64,000 nt of DNA, from positions 1-64,000 of the forward strand of contig JAFZLD010000003.1 of NCBI GenBank assembly GCA_017553505.1, in the 5' to 3' direction. This document shows, piece by piece, positions 35,956 through 44,053 of the stretch. Made by a program: the position numbers and the translations under genes. How positions within the stretch are numbered: position 1 is the first letter of the stretch; each line of letters starts with the position of its first letter. The DNA comes from Lachnospiraceae bacterium. GTDB taxonomy: Bacteria; Bacillota; Clostridia; Lachnospirales; Lachnospiraceae. The notes under the pieces were generated by a model. That model saw only the letters and a program-made list of their open reading frames with translations. It made no database searches and was not told the DNA's origin.

Positions 35956-36743
35956 TTACTGTATGCAGACACGAATTGAAGCTTGGATTTAAAACGCTTT
36001 TGATATGGAGCCTGTCCGTGGGAATCATGGGACTTCTGTGCATCCTCATGTATACGAGCATGGAAGGCGAGATGGCGGATATGGCGGAGAGCTTTTCGAA
36101 GCTCGGCGCGTTCTCAGATGCTTTCGGTATGAGTACGCTTAGCATCGCTACCCTTGGAGGATTCTTCGCAACGGAAGTCGGAACGGTTCACGGACTTGGC
36201 AGTGCGATGTTTGCGGCCATCACGGCAGCAGTCATCCTGTCCAAAGAAGAAGACGGCCACACAGGCGAGTTCCTCTACTCGTTACCTATATCCAGAGGCA
36301 GCGCAGTGACCGGTAAGGCACTTTCGGTACTCATTAACCTTGTGGCGTTTACGGTTATCTGCGGAGTATTCTATGTTATTGGTTTCGTGGCGCTGGGAGA
36401 GGATGTGCTTTGGAAAGAGTTGTTGCTGTTCCTTGTAAGGATGCTTCTTATGAATGTTGAAATAGCTGCGTTGGCACTTCTTTTGTCAGCTTGCTCGCAA
36501 CGTAACCGTATGGGAATGGGTCTTGGACTGGCGCTCATATTTTACGCTTACGATGTAATCGGCAGAGCAGTGCCTGATATGAAGGATTATCTTTTTGTCG
36601 GTCCTTTGTCTTATGCCAATGCTTCGGAAATCTTCGCAGGCAAAGAAACACCTGTAGTAGCATTCGCAGTTGCGGCAGCAGTGATTGCGGTGGCGGTCGC
36701 AGCGTCGTACAGAGTGTATTTGAAGAAAGATCTGGCAAGCTAA
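35952..36743 (+). CDS. ABC-2 type transporter permease
   Basis: 263 residues, six membrane segments, and the characteristic EEDGHTGEFLYSLPISRGSAVTGK loop between the second and third. Works with the preceding ATPase; substrate unknown (drug, peptide or lipid). Confidence 0.9.
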   Translation: MITVCRHELKLGFKTLLIWSLSVGIMGLLCILMYTSMEGEMADMAESFSKLGAFSDAFGMSTLSIATLGGFFATEVGTVHGLGSAMFAAITAAVILSKEEDGHTGEFLYSLPISRGSAVTGKALSVLINLVAFTVICGVFYVIGFVALGEDVLWKELLLFLVRMLLMNVEIAALALLLSACSQRNRMGMGLGLALIFYAYDVIGRAVPDMKDYLFVGPLSYANASEIFAGKETPVVAFAVAAAVIAVAVAASYRVYLKKDLAS

Positions 36744-36761
36744 AATAATGTTTTTACACAG

Positions 36762-36797
36762 TGAAAAGCCCCCGCCAAATACAGCAGGGGCTTTTCA
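36762..36797 (+). terminator. Hairpin terminator after the ABC exporter
   Basis: TGAAAAGCCCC pairs with GGGGCTTTTCA (11 bp). The T run is within the stem's 3' arm. Confidence 0.75.
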
Positions 36798-36944
36798 AAA
36801 GAGGTATATATATGTATTGGATAAAGACGAATTTGAGAACTTAAATAAGCTCTTTTTTATTGTGTGTAATGAATTTTAATACTCGACAATTAACCTCAAA
36901 TTAGTAGCTGCAAAAAATAAATTGAGAAAAATTAAATTGGGGTA

Positions 36945-36973
36945 TTGACAAATGCAATTAAATTGAGTACAAT
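36945..36973 (+). promoter_or_regulatory. Peroxidase promoter with OhrR-type operator
   Basis: TTGACA (36945-36950), 17-nt spacer, TACAAT (36968-36973). The spacer holds the palindrome CAATTAAATTG (36955-36965), the core of the Bacillus ohrA operator recognised by OhrR. A related AAATTAAATTGG lies at 36930-36941. The OhrR homologue is encoded at 37698. Confidence 0.75.
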
Positions 36974-37043
36974 GCAATCATGACGAGAGGATAACGTACC
37001 ATTTCGGTGCAGATAATAGTATTAAGATAACGGAGGATACAAC

Positions 37044-37586
37044 ATGAACTTTTATGATCTTAAGGCTACATTACAGAATGGTGAAGAAGTATCAATGGGC
37101 AATTATAAGGGCAAGCTGCTTCTTGTGGTGAATACGGCTACAGGCTGCGGATTTACTCCTCAGTACAAGGAGCTTGAGGCTTTATATGAAGACTATAAGG
37201 ACAAGGGTTTTGAAATTTTAGATTTCCCTTGCAATCAGTTCGCAGGCCAGACTCCCGGTAATGATGAAGAGATTCATGAGTTCTGTACTCTTAAGTACAA
37301 TGTTTCTTTTCCTCAGTTTAAGAAATCTGACGTAAACGGAGAGAATGCCAACGAGGTATTTAAGTGGTTAACTTCCAATTCCGAGTTCAAAGGATTTGGT
37401 AAAAACCCTATGGCATTGTTATTAAAACCCATAGTTAAGAAAATGGACCCCGATTATAAAAATAACGGAAATATCAAATGGAATTTTACAAAATTCCTGA
37501 TAAGCACGGAAGGAAGCCTTATTCAGAGATATGAGCCTACTGAAGGGGTTGATGATTTAAGAAAAAAGGTTGAAGAATTATTGTAA
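37044..37586 (+). CDS. Glutathione peroxidase family protein (Cys type)
   Basis: 180 residues. The active-site tetrad is Cys35 (NTATGCGFTPQ), Gln69 (NQFAGQTPG) and Trp146-Asn147 (IKWNFTKF). The peroxidatic residue is encoded by TGC, so it is a Cys enzyme, and likely uses thioredoxin. It reduces hydroperoxides in the cytoplasm. ACGGAGGATACAAC sets the start. Its promoter carries an OhrR-like operator and ohrR follows downstream, so organic peroxide induction is likely. Confidence 0.93.
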   Translation: MNFYDLKATLQNGEEVSMGNYKGKLLLVVNTATGCGFTPQYKELEALYEDYKDKGFEILDFPCNQFAGQTPGNDEEIHEFCTLKYNVSFPQFKKSDVNGENANEVFKWLTSNSEFKGFGKNPMALLLKPIVKKMDPDYKNNGNIKWNFTKFLISTEGSLIQRYEPTEGVDDLRKKVEELL

Positions 37587-37636
37587 TAATTTACCACACG
37601 GGCTTACATTTACATTGTTACTGTGATATACTTTAA

Positions 37637-37672
37637 TAGGCGGATGGTTTGCGAGGGCAAACTATCTGCCTA
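37637..37672 (+). other. 16-bp hairpin in the ohrR leader
   Basis: Bases 37637-37652 pair with 37657-37672 around GAGG with only two G-U pairs. No T run follows, so it is not a standard terminator. A TATACT -10 at 37627-37632 would place the transcript start at its first base. Confidence 0.7.
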
Positions 37673-37697
37673 AAAGAATCTTTGTGGGTGAGGCAGT

Positions 37698-38147
37698 ATG
37701 AGTAAGAAAGTAGATCCATTGGCATTAGGTAACCAGGTTTGTTTTCCGCTTTATGCGTGTTCCAAGGAAATAGTAAGACGTTATAAACCCTTTTTGGACC
37801 CTTTGGATTTAACCTATACGCAGTACATCGCGATGATGGTTATGTGGGAAGAGAAGAGCATTAATGTCAAGAATATGGGTAAGAGACTGTTCCTTGACTC
37901 AGGAACTTTGACTCCGGTGCTTAAGAAACTTGAGGCTAAAGGCTATATCAAGCGTACCCGTTCCAAGGACGATGAACGTAACCTGATTATCACTATCACC
38001 GAGGAAGGTGAGAATTTACGTAAGAAGGCGCTTTCAGTACCCGCCGCCATGGGTAGTTGTGTGAGCATTTCACAGGAGGAAGCGGCCACATTGTATTCAC
38101 TTCTTTACAAGATTATCGATGGTTTTGATGATTTGGAAGAAGAGTAA
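37698..38147 (+). CDS. ohrR: OhrR-type peroxide-sensing MarR regulator
   Basis: 149 residues. NQVCFPLYACS places the redox-sensing Cys15 where OhrR has it; DLTYTQYIAMMVMWEE and LFLDSGTLTPVLKKLEAKGYIKRTRS are diagnostic of the family, with the wing KDDERNLIIT. Oxidation of this Cys by organic hydroperoxides releases DNA. No ohr gene is nearby; the adjacent glutathione peroxidase with its matching operator is the obvious target. Confidence 0.9.
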   Translation: MSKKVDPLALGNQVCFPLYACSKEIVRRYKPFLDPLDLTYTQYIAMMVMWEEKSINVKNMGKRLFLDSGTLTPVLKKLEAKGYIKRTRSKDDERNLIITITEEGENLRKKALSVPAAMGSCVSISQEEAATLYSLLYKIIDGFDDLEEE

Positions 38148-38162
38148 TATCGTTAATGAAGA

Positions 38163-38197
38163 CCCTGTTGCAATGAGAGTTGTGACAGGGCTTTCTT
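38163..38197 (+). terminator. Intrinsic terminator of ohrR
   Basis: CCCTGTTGCAA pairs with TTGTGACAGGG (two G-U) followed by CTTTCTTTT. Confidence 0.8.
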
Positions 38198-38269
38198 TTG
38201 CCTATTTTACGGGCTTTTTGGGGTTTATTCTCTGATAATTATTGCTTAATAAATCTTTTATAAAAATAT

Positions 38270-38296
38270 TTAGCACTCTCTCTTGACGAGTGCTAA
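38270..38296 (+). promoter_or_regulatory. CIRCE operator (HrcA site)
   Basis: A perfect TTAGCACTC-N9-GAGTGCTAA. HrcA binds this element and releases it on heat shock. It overlaps the -35 of the hsp20 promoter, as expected for repression. Confidence 0.96.
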
Positions 38297-38311
38297 TTCC
38301 GGTGCTATAAC
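38283..38311 (+). promoter_or_regulatory. hsp20 promoter
   Basis: TTGACG (38283-38288), 17-nt spacer, TATAAC (38306-38311), with the -35 inside CIRCE. The leader to the ATG is about 95 nt. Confidence 0.8.
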
Positions 38312-38411
38312 GAAGGTGAACAAAGAAAAGAAGTGAAAACTTCCAAACATTCCGGGTTCAAAGTTATTAAGACAAAGGTTGGTATTATAAGACAGAAAGG
38401 AAGGATGACTT

Positions 38412-38888
38412 ATGTTGATGCCTGCTATTTTTCATGATGACTTTGATTTGTTTGACCGCTTAGTTGATGACCCTTGGTTCGACGATCGGGAATTCAAAAA
38501 CTTGGAAAAGAAACTGTATGGTCACAGGGCTAAAAATGTGATGAATACAGATATCAAGGAAACCGACAACGGTTACGAAATGCTTATCGATCTCCCCGGC
38601 TTTGCCAAGGAAGACGTTAAGGTTGAGTTAAACGACGGTTACCTGATTGTCAGCGCCGAGAAAGGATTCGACAAGAGCGAGTCCGATTCAAAGGAGGATA
38701 AAAAGAACGGTAAATATATCCGTAAGGAGCGTTACAGCGGTTCCTGCAAGCGTAGTTTCTACGTAGGTGACGCTATTACCGAAGAGGATATAAAGGCAAG
38801 CTTCAAGCACGGTATCTTAACGCTTGATATCCCCAAGAAGGATAAGAAAGCGCTCGATACGGCCAAGTACATTGCCATAGAAGGATAA
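38412..38888 (+). CDS. Hsp20 small heat shock protein
   Basis: 158 residues with an alpha-crystallin domain (about 48-150): DIKETDNGYEMLIDLPGFAKEDVKVEL, GSCKRSFYVGD and a C-terminal part GILTLDIPKKDKK. It holds unfolding proteins in the cytoplasm in an ATP-independent way. Control by HrcA through CIRCE rather than by CtsR or a sigma factor is direct from the sequence. GAAAGGAAGG precedes the start. Confidence 0.95.
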   Translation: MLMPAIFHDDFDLFDRLVDDPWFDDREFKNLEKKLYGHRAKNVMNTDIKETDNGYEMLIDLPGFAKEDVKVELNDGYLIVSAEKGFDKSESDSKEDKKNGKYIRKERYSGSCKRSFYVGDAITEEDIKASFKHGILTLDIPKKDKKALDTAKYIAIEG

Positions 38889-38897
38889 TGAACCGAC

Positions 38898-38926
38898 GGG
38901 GGAGGCCCACCGCCTCCCCCATTTTT
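38898..38926 (+). terminator. Intrinsic terminator of hsp20
   Basis: GGGGGAGGC pairs with GCCTCCCCC around CCACC, followed by ATTTTTATTT. Confidence 0.9.
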
Positions 38927-39031
38927 ATTTAGTTTTGGTACTTTTTTGAAACGAGAAAGACGAAACGCCAATCGAATATCGACATTCCGTTCATTTCCCT
39001 GTTATCAATTGTATATAGGAGGAAAAGACAA

Positions 39032-39640
39032 ATGACTACTTTAAAAGTACAAAAGAGAGACACGGAAAAGAAAGCAAAGGCATTAAGAAGAGAAGGCTTC
39101 GTTACGGGAACGCTTTTCGGAAAGAATATCAAGGAAACCGTTCTTTTGCAGATTGAGAAGAAGGAAGCCGAGAGAATTCACAGAGAATGCTTTAAGGGAA
39201 GCCAGTTGAATCTGGAACTGGATGGCAAGAAATATGATGTGCTTCTCAAAGAAGTTGATTACGACGGTTTGAAGCGCGAAATTTACGAGATGGATTTCCA
39301 GGCTCTTGTTAAGGGTGAAAAGGTTCACTCCGTTGCAGAGGTAGTGCTTCATAACAGAGACAATGCCAAGGACGGTATTGTAGAACAGCTTCTTTCGGAG
39401 ATTTCGTACAAAGCAACTCCCGAGAACCTTGTAGACAAGATTGAAGTGGATTGTGCAACTTTGAAGCTTGGCGATGTATTAAAGGTTTCGGATCTTGATA
39501 TAGCTAAGAATAAGAAAGTCGATATTCAGACCAATCTCGATGCTCCTGTAGTAAGCGTGGTAGCACCTCACAGTGCACCGGCAGCCGATGACGGAGCGGC
39601 AGAAGAGACTGTAAGCGCAGAGGTTAGTCTTCAGAGCTAA
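39032..39640 (+). CDS. rplY: Ribosomal protein bL25, long (CTC) form
   Basis: 202 residues: an N-terminal 5S-rRNA-binding bL25 domain (LKVQKRDTEKKAKALRREG, 1-95) and a C-terminal TL5/CTC beta domain ending in an Ala/Glu-rich tail. RREG followed by VTGTLFGKN resembles the usual RxxGxVPGVLYG loop with changes. Firmicutes CTC proteins are stress-linked, which suits the neighbourhood with hsp20. TATAGGAGGAAAAGAC is a strong ribosome site. Confidence 0.88.
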   Translation: MTTLKVQKRDTEKKAKALRREGFVTGTLFGKNIKETVLLQIEKKEAERIHRECFKGSQLNLELDGKKYDVLLKEVDYDGLKREIYEMDFQALVKGEKVHSVAEVVLHNRDNAKDGIVEQLLSEISYKATPENLVDKIEVDCATLKLGDVLKVSDLDIAKNKKVDIQTNLDAPVVSVVAPHSAPAADDGAAEETVSAEVSLQS

Positions 39641-39670
39641 AGTAAGTTAAATTAGATAAGTGTAATTAAG

Positions 39671-39702
39671 AACCGGCCGAGGCGGATGCTTCGACCGGTT
39701 TT
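39671..39702. terminator. Bidirectional terminator between convergent genes
   Basis: AACCGGCCGAGGC pairs with GCTTCGACCGGTT (one mismatch, one G-U), followed by TTGTG. It lies between the bL25 gene and the convergent 39707 gene. Confidence 0.7.
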
Positions 39703-39706
39703 GTGA

Positions 39707-40378
39707 TTAATCATCTTCCCGATATTTTTCCATAAGAGATTTAAAGAGCTCAGCGGTTGACGGAGGGGTATAGGTAATGGCATTGGCGCCGGCGTCGATG
39801 GTACGCTTGACGGAGCGGCCTGTCTTACCGCCGCTTGCGATTATAGGGATGTCGGGGAAGTGCTCGCGGATGTGAGCTACAACCTCGGGAGTCTCCTGAG
39901 CGCAGGCAACGTTAATGATGGATGCGCCGAAATCGAGGCGTTCCTGAATGTTCGTATCTTTGGAAGTAACGGTTATAATTACAGGAATATCGATGACCTT
40001 GGCGACGGCAAAAAGATTGTCGTTGGAAACAGGTGCATTAAGGACTACGCCCATGGCGCCCTGAGCCTCAACATCCTTGGCAAGAGTAAGGGTACGAACA
40101 CCCTTGGTGGTGCCGCCGCCCACTCCGCAGAATACGGGTATATATGAGCATTTGATAATAGCGTCGCTGATAGCCTGCTGAGGTGTGAAGGGATAAACTG
40201 CGAAGACCGCATCTGCGTCGCAGTTACGAATAATGGCAAGGTCGGTGGTGAATACAAAGGACTTAAGTCTGCGACCGTTGATTACGATACCGCTTGCCTT
40301 ATAGATTTCTTTGGGCATGTTAAGAATGTTGTGCCTAAGAGAACTCTGAATTGACGGTACTATTTTTTCTTCTTTCAT
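39707..40378 (-). CDS. TIM-barrel protein, IMPDH/FabK-like superfamily
   Basis: 223 residues. GVGGGTTKGVRTL, IASGGKTGRSVKRTIDAGANAITYTPP and alternating beta-alpha units suggest a phosphate-binding TIM barrel. It is shorter than FMN oxidoreductases of the FabK/YrpB group and no clear catalytic residue is seen; homologues are often labelled hydrolase without evidence. AAAAGGAGAGTAGAAT sets the start. Its promoter region abuts the zur promoter, back to back. Confidence 0.65.
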   Translation of the reverse strand: MKEEKIVPSIQSSLRHNILNMPKEIYKASGIVINGRRLKSFVFTTDLAIIRNCDADAVFAVYPFTPQQAISDAIIKCSYIPVFCGVGGGTTKGVRTLTLAKDVEAQGAMGVVLNAPVSNDNLFAVAKVIDIPVIITVTSKDTNIQERLDFGASIINVACAQETPEVVAHIREHFPDIPIIASGGKTGRSVKRTIDAGANAITYTPPSTAELFKSLMEKYREDD

Positions 40379-40434
40379 ATTCTACTCTCCTTTTCCCCAT
40401 TGTATAGTTGAAATTTTAACATATTATGAAGAAA

Positions 40435-40501
40435 TTGAAAATTGTTCCCAAATTACTTGACAATTGATTGTGTCGCGACTAAAATTGGGAATGGTTTTCA
40501 A
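40435..40501 (+). promoter_or_regulatory. zur-znu promoter flanked by two Zur-like boxes
   Basis: TTGACA (40457-40462), 17-nt spacer, TAAAAT (40480-40485). Two 17-bp boxes flank it as mirror images: TTGAAAATTGTTCCCAA (40435-40451) and TTGGGAATGGTTTTCAA (40485-40501). Each is an imperfect 7-3-7 dyad, as Fur-family proteins bind. The first gene is a Fur-family regulator, so autoregulation by zinc is likely. Confidence 0.75.
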
Positions 40502-40515
40502 ATTAAAGGGGAATT

Positions 40516-40932
40516 ATGAACTCAAAATCACAGTACAAGACCAAACAGCGAGAAATCCTCATACAGTATTTCAAGACCTCCAAAAGCGAGCATGTAAGCG
40601 CTGCGGATGTGTGCGATTACTTTAAAAAGCACGGTGAGACCATAGGTCAGTCCACGGTATACAGGCATCTTGAGAGACTTGTGGACGAAGGTGTGCTTAA
40701 CAAGTATTCTTTTGACCCGACCGCTCCCGCGTGCTTTGAATATGTGGGCGAGGGTGCGCATCATGGCGGAACCTGCTTCCACTGCAGGTGCGAGAAGTGC
40801 GGCAAGCTTATTCACCTTCATTGTGAGGAACTTGAGGGGATTGGCGAGCATTTGCTTAAGGACCACGGATTTAAGCTTAACAGCATGCGCACGGTTTTGT
40901 ACGGAATATGCGAGGACTGCGCGGACAAATAA
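40516..40932 (+). CDS. zur: Fur-family regulator, probably Zur
   Basis: 138 residues. Winged helix (VSAADVCDYFKK, TVYRHLERLVDEGVL) and a dimerisation domain with the structural zinc pair C92-x2-C95 and C132-x2-C135 plus HLH-Cys103. Two extra Cys (87 and 90) give CFHCRCEKC, which is unusual. Position at the head of a znuACB operon argues for Zur over Fur or PerR. AAAGGGGAATT precedes the ATG. Confidence 0.85.
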   Translation: MNSKSQYKTKQREILIQYFKTSKSEHVSAADVCDYFKKHGETIGQSTVYRHLERLVDEGVLNKYSFDPTAPACFEYVGEGAHHGGTCFHCRCEKCGKLIHLHCEELEGIGEHLLKDHGFKLNSMRTVLYGICEDCADK

Positions 40933-40947
40933 TCACGGAGGAACACC

Positions 40948-41271
40948 ATGTTTTCTTTATTAAGCGGTAAATTAAATAAGAAAACGGCTCAGGGCTTAAA
41001 AAAAGCGCTGGGTGTGGTTGTGATGCTTTCCGTTTTGTGTGCGCTTTTATTTATAGCTTTCGAGGCTCATCATGAGTGCGAAGGCGAGAACTGTCCTGTT
41101 TGTGCCTGCCTCGAGGAGTGCGTTCGCACCGTAAGAGGTCTGGGCGAGTCTTTGCCGATTCTTTCGGCGTGTGTCGTAATTTATATTGCGACAGTCTTTG
41201 TTTCTTTGGATGAGTCCGAAGAACTTGTCTTTAATACTCCCATTTTATTTAAAGTTCGTATGAACGACTGA
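40948..41271 (+). CDS. Small Cys/His-rich membrane protein in the zinc operon
   Basis: 107 residues, two membrane segments (about 22-42 and 72-90) joined by an outward loop AHHECEGENCPVCACLEEC carrying two His and five Cys. The loop is a plausible metal-binding site. Similar small proteins with an HHEC-x4-CPVC signature sit next to zinc-uptake genes in other Clostridia; I know of no assigned function. Starts 15 nt after zur with CACGGAGGAACACC. Confidence 0.75.
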   Translation: MFSLLSGKLNKKTAQGLKKALGVVVMLSVLCALLFIAFEAHHECEGENCPVCACLEECVRTVRGLGESLPILSACVVIYIATVFVSLDESEELVFNTPILFKVRMND

Positions 41272-41275
41272 GCCG

Positions 41276-41337
41276 GAATAAGTCTAAGAGACTTATTCGA
41301 AGGCGACCGATAATAAAGCGCTTTAGCGGTTTATTAT
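41276..41337 (+). other. Tandem hairpins between the small membrane gene and znuA
   Basis: Hairpin 1 (41276-41298): GAATAAGTC/GACTTATTC, loop TAAGA. Hairpin 2 (41310-41337): 12-bp stem with one mismatch, loop TTTA. Neither has a T run. They may be processing or mRNA-stability elements separating regulator from transporter expression. Confidence 0.65.
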
Positions 41338-41387
41338 AGAGTCTCCGCTATTAAACTAATTAGATTTACGAAAAACGGAGAAAGAAA

Positions 41388-42479
41388 ATGAATATTAAAA
41401 GAATAATTGTATGCCTTTTTGCGGCTGTTTTTATGATGTTTGCTGTTGCAGGATGTGGTAAGAGTGTGACTTCCGGTGAGACCTCTGTAGAGGTTAAGGG
41501 AACTTCCGACGAGCCCGGTAAGAAGCTTAGTATAGTAACCACGATTTTCCCTGAGTATGACTGGGTTATGAACATTCTCGGCGAGAACCCCGCAGGTGCG
41601 GAAGTGACTATGCTTCTTGATAACGGTGTGGACCTTCACAGCTATCAGCCTACCGCTGCGGATATGATTAAGATTTCCGAGTGCGATATGTTCGTATATG
41701 TGGGCGGCGAGTCCGACGAGTGGGTTGAGGATGCGCTCAAAGAAGCTGTCAATAAGGATATGGTAGTCGTTAACCTTCTTGAGGTGCTCGGTGATAAGGT
41801 TAAGGCCGAGGAAGTAGTGGAAGGTATGCAGGGCGAAGACGAGCATGACCATGATCACGATCATGAAGATGGCGACGATCATGAACATGAAGAAGGCGAA
41901 GAACACGAAGAGCACGACCACGAGCATGAAGAAGGCGAAGAAGAGATGGATGAACATGTATGGCTTTCACTCAGAAACGCATCTGTAATCTGCGATACTT
42001 TGGAAGCCGATCTTGAAAAGATTGACGGAGGAAACGCAGATGTATATAAGAAGAACCTTGAGTCCTACAAAGAAAAGCTTGCAAGTCTTGACGAAGAATA
42101 CAAAAAGGCAGTGGGCGAAGCGGGTAAAGACACTGTGCTCTTCGGAGACAGATTCCCCTTCAGATACCTCGTTGATGACTATTCTCTTAACTATTATGCG
42201 GCGTTTGTAGGATGCTCCGCAGAAACTGAAGCAAGCTTTGAAACCATCACTTTCCTTGCAGATAAAGTTAACGAGCTTTCACTTAACTGCATTCTCACAA
42301 TAGAGAAAAACGATCAGAAGATTGCCAAGACCATCGCAGACAATACAGCTGCGGGAAATCAGAAGATTCTTACACTTGACTCTATGCAGTCTACAACCGC
42401 ACAGGACGTTAAGGACGGTGCTTCATACATTTCAATAATGCAGAGCAACCTCGAAGTATTAAAGGAAGCTCTTAAGTAA
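41388..42479 (+). CDS. znuA: Zinc ABC transporter substrate-binding lipoprotein
   Basis: 363 residues. Lipobox Cys23 (VAGCG) then a cluster A-I metal-binding fold: VDLHSYQPTAADMIKISECDMFVYVGG supplies the first His. Residues about 150-190 form the His/Asp/Glu-rich mobile loop (repeats of HDHDHE kind) typical of zinc, not manganese, binders. A late HVWLSL His is present. In the region expected to hold the last His, FGDRFPFRYLVDDY fits. It captures zinc outside the cell for ZnuBC. Confidence 0.95.
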   Translation: MNIKRIIVCLFAAVFMMFAVAGCGKSVTSGETSVEVKGTSDEPGKKLSIVTTIFPEYDWVMNILGENPAGAEVTMLLDNGVDLHSYQPTAADMIKISECDMFVYVGGESDEWVEDALKEAVNKDMVVVNLLEVLGDKVKAEEVVEGMQGEDEHDHDHDHEDGDDHEHEEGEEHEEHDHEHEEGEEEMDEHVWLSLRNASVICDTLEADLEKIDGGNADVYKKNLESYKEKLASLDEEYKKAVGEAGKDTVLFGDRFPFRYLVDDYSLNYYAAFVGCSAETEASFETITFLADKVNELSLNCILTIEKNDQKIAKTIADNTAAGNQKILTLDSMQSTTAQDVKDGASYISIMQSNLEVLKEALK

Positions 42480-42512
42480 TACTTATGTTGCTTTAGGGAG
42501 GAACGAAAATAC

Positions 42513-43217
42513 ATGTCACTCATTACGGTTAAAGATTTGACAATCGGATACGATGCATCAGTTCTTGTTAAGGACATTAATTTTTGCGTCGAAGAGGGGG
42601 ATTATCTTTGCATAGTCGGCGAGAATGGAGCCGGCAAGTCTACGCTTATGAAGACACTTCTCGGTCTTATTAAACCGCTGTCGGGTGACATCATCCAAGG
42701 CGACGGACTTTTAAAAAACGAAATAGGTTATCTTCCCCAGCAGACGGAGGTACAACGGGACTTTCCCGCCTCCGTTACTGAGGTTGTGATGTCGGGCTTT
42801 TCGGGCAAGATGGGTTTTCGCCCTTTCTACAGCCGCAGGGAAAGAGAAATTGCGCGTGAGAACATGGAGAGAATGGGAATTTATAATATAAAGAAACGTT
42901 GCTACCGCGAGTTATCAGGCGGGCAGCAGCAGCGCGTTCTTTTGGCAAGGGCGCTTTGTTCCACTTCAAGGCTGCTCCTCTTGGATGAGCCTGTGGCGGG
43001 CCTGGACCCGAAGGTTACGGAAGATATGTACAATCTTATCGCGGAGCTTAATAAAGAAGGTACCGCGATTATAATGATTTCTCACGATATCAATGCCGCA
43101 CTTTGCTACGCGAAGCATGTTCTTCATGTGGGTAATCGGATTTTTTTCGGCACCAAGGAAGAATATTTAAAGAAAGAAAACGGATTCTGGGCGAAAGGAG
43201 AAAATGACAATGATTGA
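42513..43217 (+). CDS. znuC: Zinc ABC transporter ATP-binding protein
   Basis: 234 residues. Walker A GENGAGKST, Q-loop YLPQQTE, signature LSGGQQQRV, Walker B LLLLDEPVAGLDP, and SHD in the H-loop. GGGAGGAACGAAAATAC precedes the start. Energises ZnuB; part of the zur operon. Confidence 0.95.
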   Translation: MSLITVKDLTIGYDASVLVKDINFCVEEGDYLCIVGENGAGKSTLMKTLLGLIKPLSGDIIQGDGLLKNEIGYLPQQTEVQRDFPASVTEVVMSGFSGKMGFRPFYSRREREIARENMERMGIYNIKKRCYRELSGGQQQRVLLARALCSTSRLLLLDEPVAGLDPKVTEDMYNLIAELNKEGTAIIMISHDINAALCYAKHVLHVGNRIFFGTKEEYLKKENGFWAKGENDND

Positions 43218-44049
43218 GACATTAAAGATTTACCTGTCACATCCTTTCGTAGTATACGCAATAATAGTGGGCGTGCTTATAGCGCTTTGCGCATCACTTC
43301 TCGGGGTTACGCTTGTGCTTAAGAGGTATTCTTTTATCGGCGACGGCCTTTCGCATGTGGCGTTTGGAGCCATGGCGATAGCTACAGTTGTTAATATTTC
43401 CGACAAGATGATTCTGATACTTCCGATAACCGTTCTTTCTGCAATTTTACTTCTTAGGACTGGGCAGAATGCTAAGATTAAGGGCGATGCGGCAATAGCC
43501 ATGATATCGGTGGGCGCGCTTGCCTTCGGATATCTTGTTATGAACGTTTATTCCACCGGCGCCAATCTTTCGGGTGACGTATGCAGTACGTTGTTTGGCT
43601 CGATGTCGATGCTTACCCTTACTAAAGAAGAGGTCAGGCTATGCGCAATTTTGTCGGTGATTGTAGTTGTTATTTTTATTGCTTTTTACAATAAAATATT
43701 TGCTATAACTTTTGACGAAAATTTTTCAAAAGCAACCGGAGTTAAGACCGGTGCGTACAATCTTCTTTTGGCAATAATAATTGCGGTGATAATTGTGCTG
43801 GCCATGAATCTTGTGGGCTCGCTTCTCATTTCGGCGCTGGTAATTTTCCCTGCGATATCCGCCATGAGAATATTTAAGAGCTTTAAGTCAGTTACGATTT
43901 GCGCGGTTATTCTTTCAGTAGTATGCGCATTTGCGGGACTTTTTGTTTCGATTCTTGCGGGCACGCCGGTTGGTTCCACCATTGTTGCGGCGGATGCCGT
44001 GGCGTTTTTCCTGTGTTCGGGCGTCGGCGCCCTGACAAAAAGGGGGTAG
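43210..44049 (+). CDS. znuB: Zinc ABC transporter permease
   Basis: 279 residues, about nine membrane segments, ABC-3 family: FIGDGLSHVAFGAMAI and the EAA-like loop LLISALVIFPAISAMRIF. Start taken at the second ATG (43210), 9 nt after AAAGGAG; the ATG at 43204 is only 3 nt from it. Overlaps znuC by 8 nt. Confidence 0.94.
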   Translation: MIETLKIYLSHPFVVYAIIVGVLIALCASLLGVTLVLKRYSFIGDGLSHVAFGAMAIATVVNISDKMILILPITVLSAILLLRTGQNAKIKGDAAIAMISVGALAFGYLVMNVYSTGANLSGDVCSTLFGSMSMLTLTKEEVRLCAILSVIVVVIFIAFYNKIFAITFDENFSKATGVKTGAYNLLLAIIIAVIIVLAMNLVGSLLISALVIFPAISAMRIFKSFKSVTICAVILSVVCAFAGLFVSILAGTPVGSTIVAADAVAFFLCSGVGALTKRG

Positions 44050-44053
44050 AGAT

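Noticed and set aside
37044-37586. Possible selenoprotein glutathione peroxidase
   Set aside because: The active-site codon is TGC (Cys), with no in-frame TGA, so no selenocysteine is involved.
42013-42210. Extra frames inside znuA, fab and metG genes
   Set aside because: All are alternative frames of strongly conserved genes without starts, ribosome sites or family motifs.
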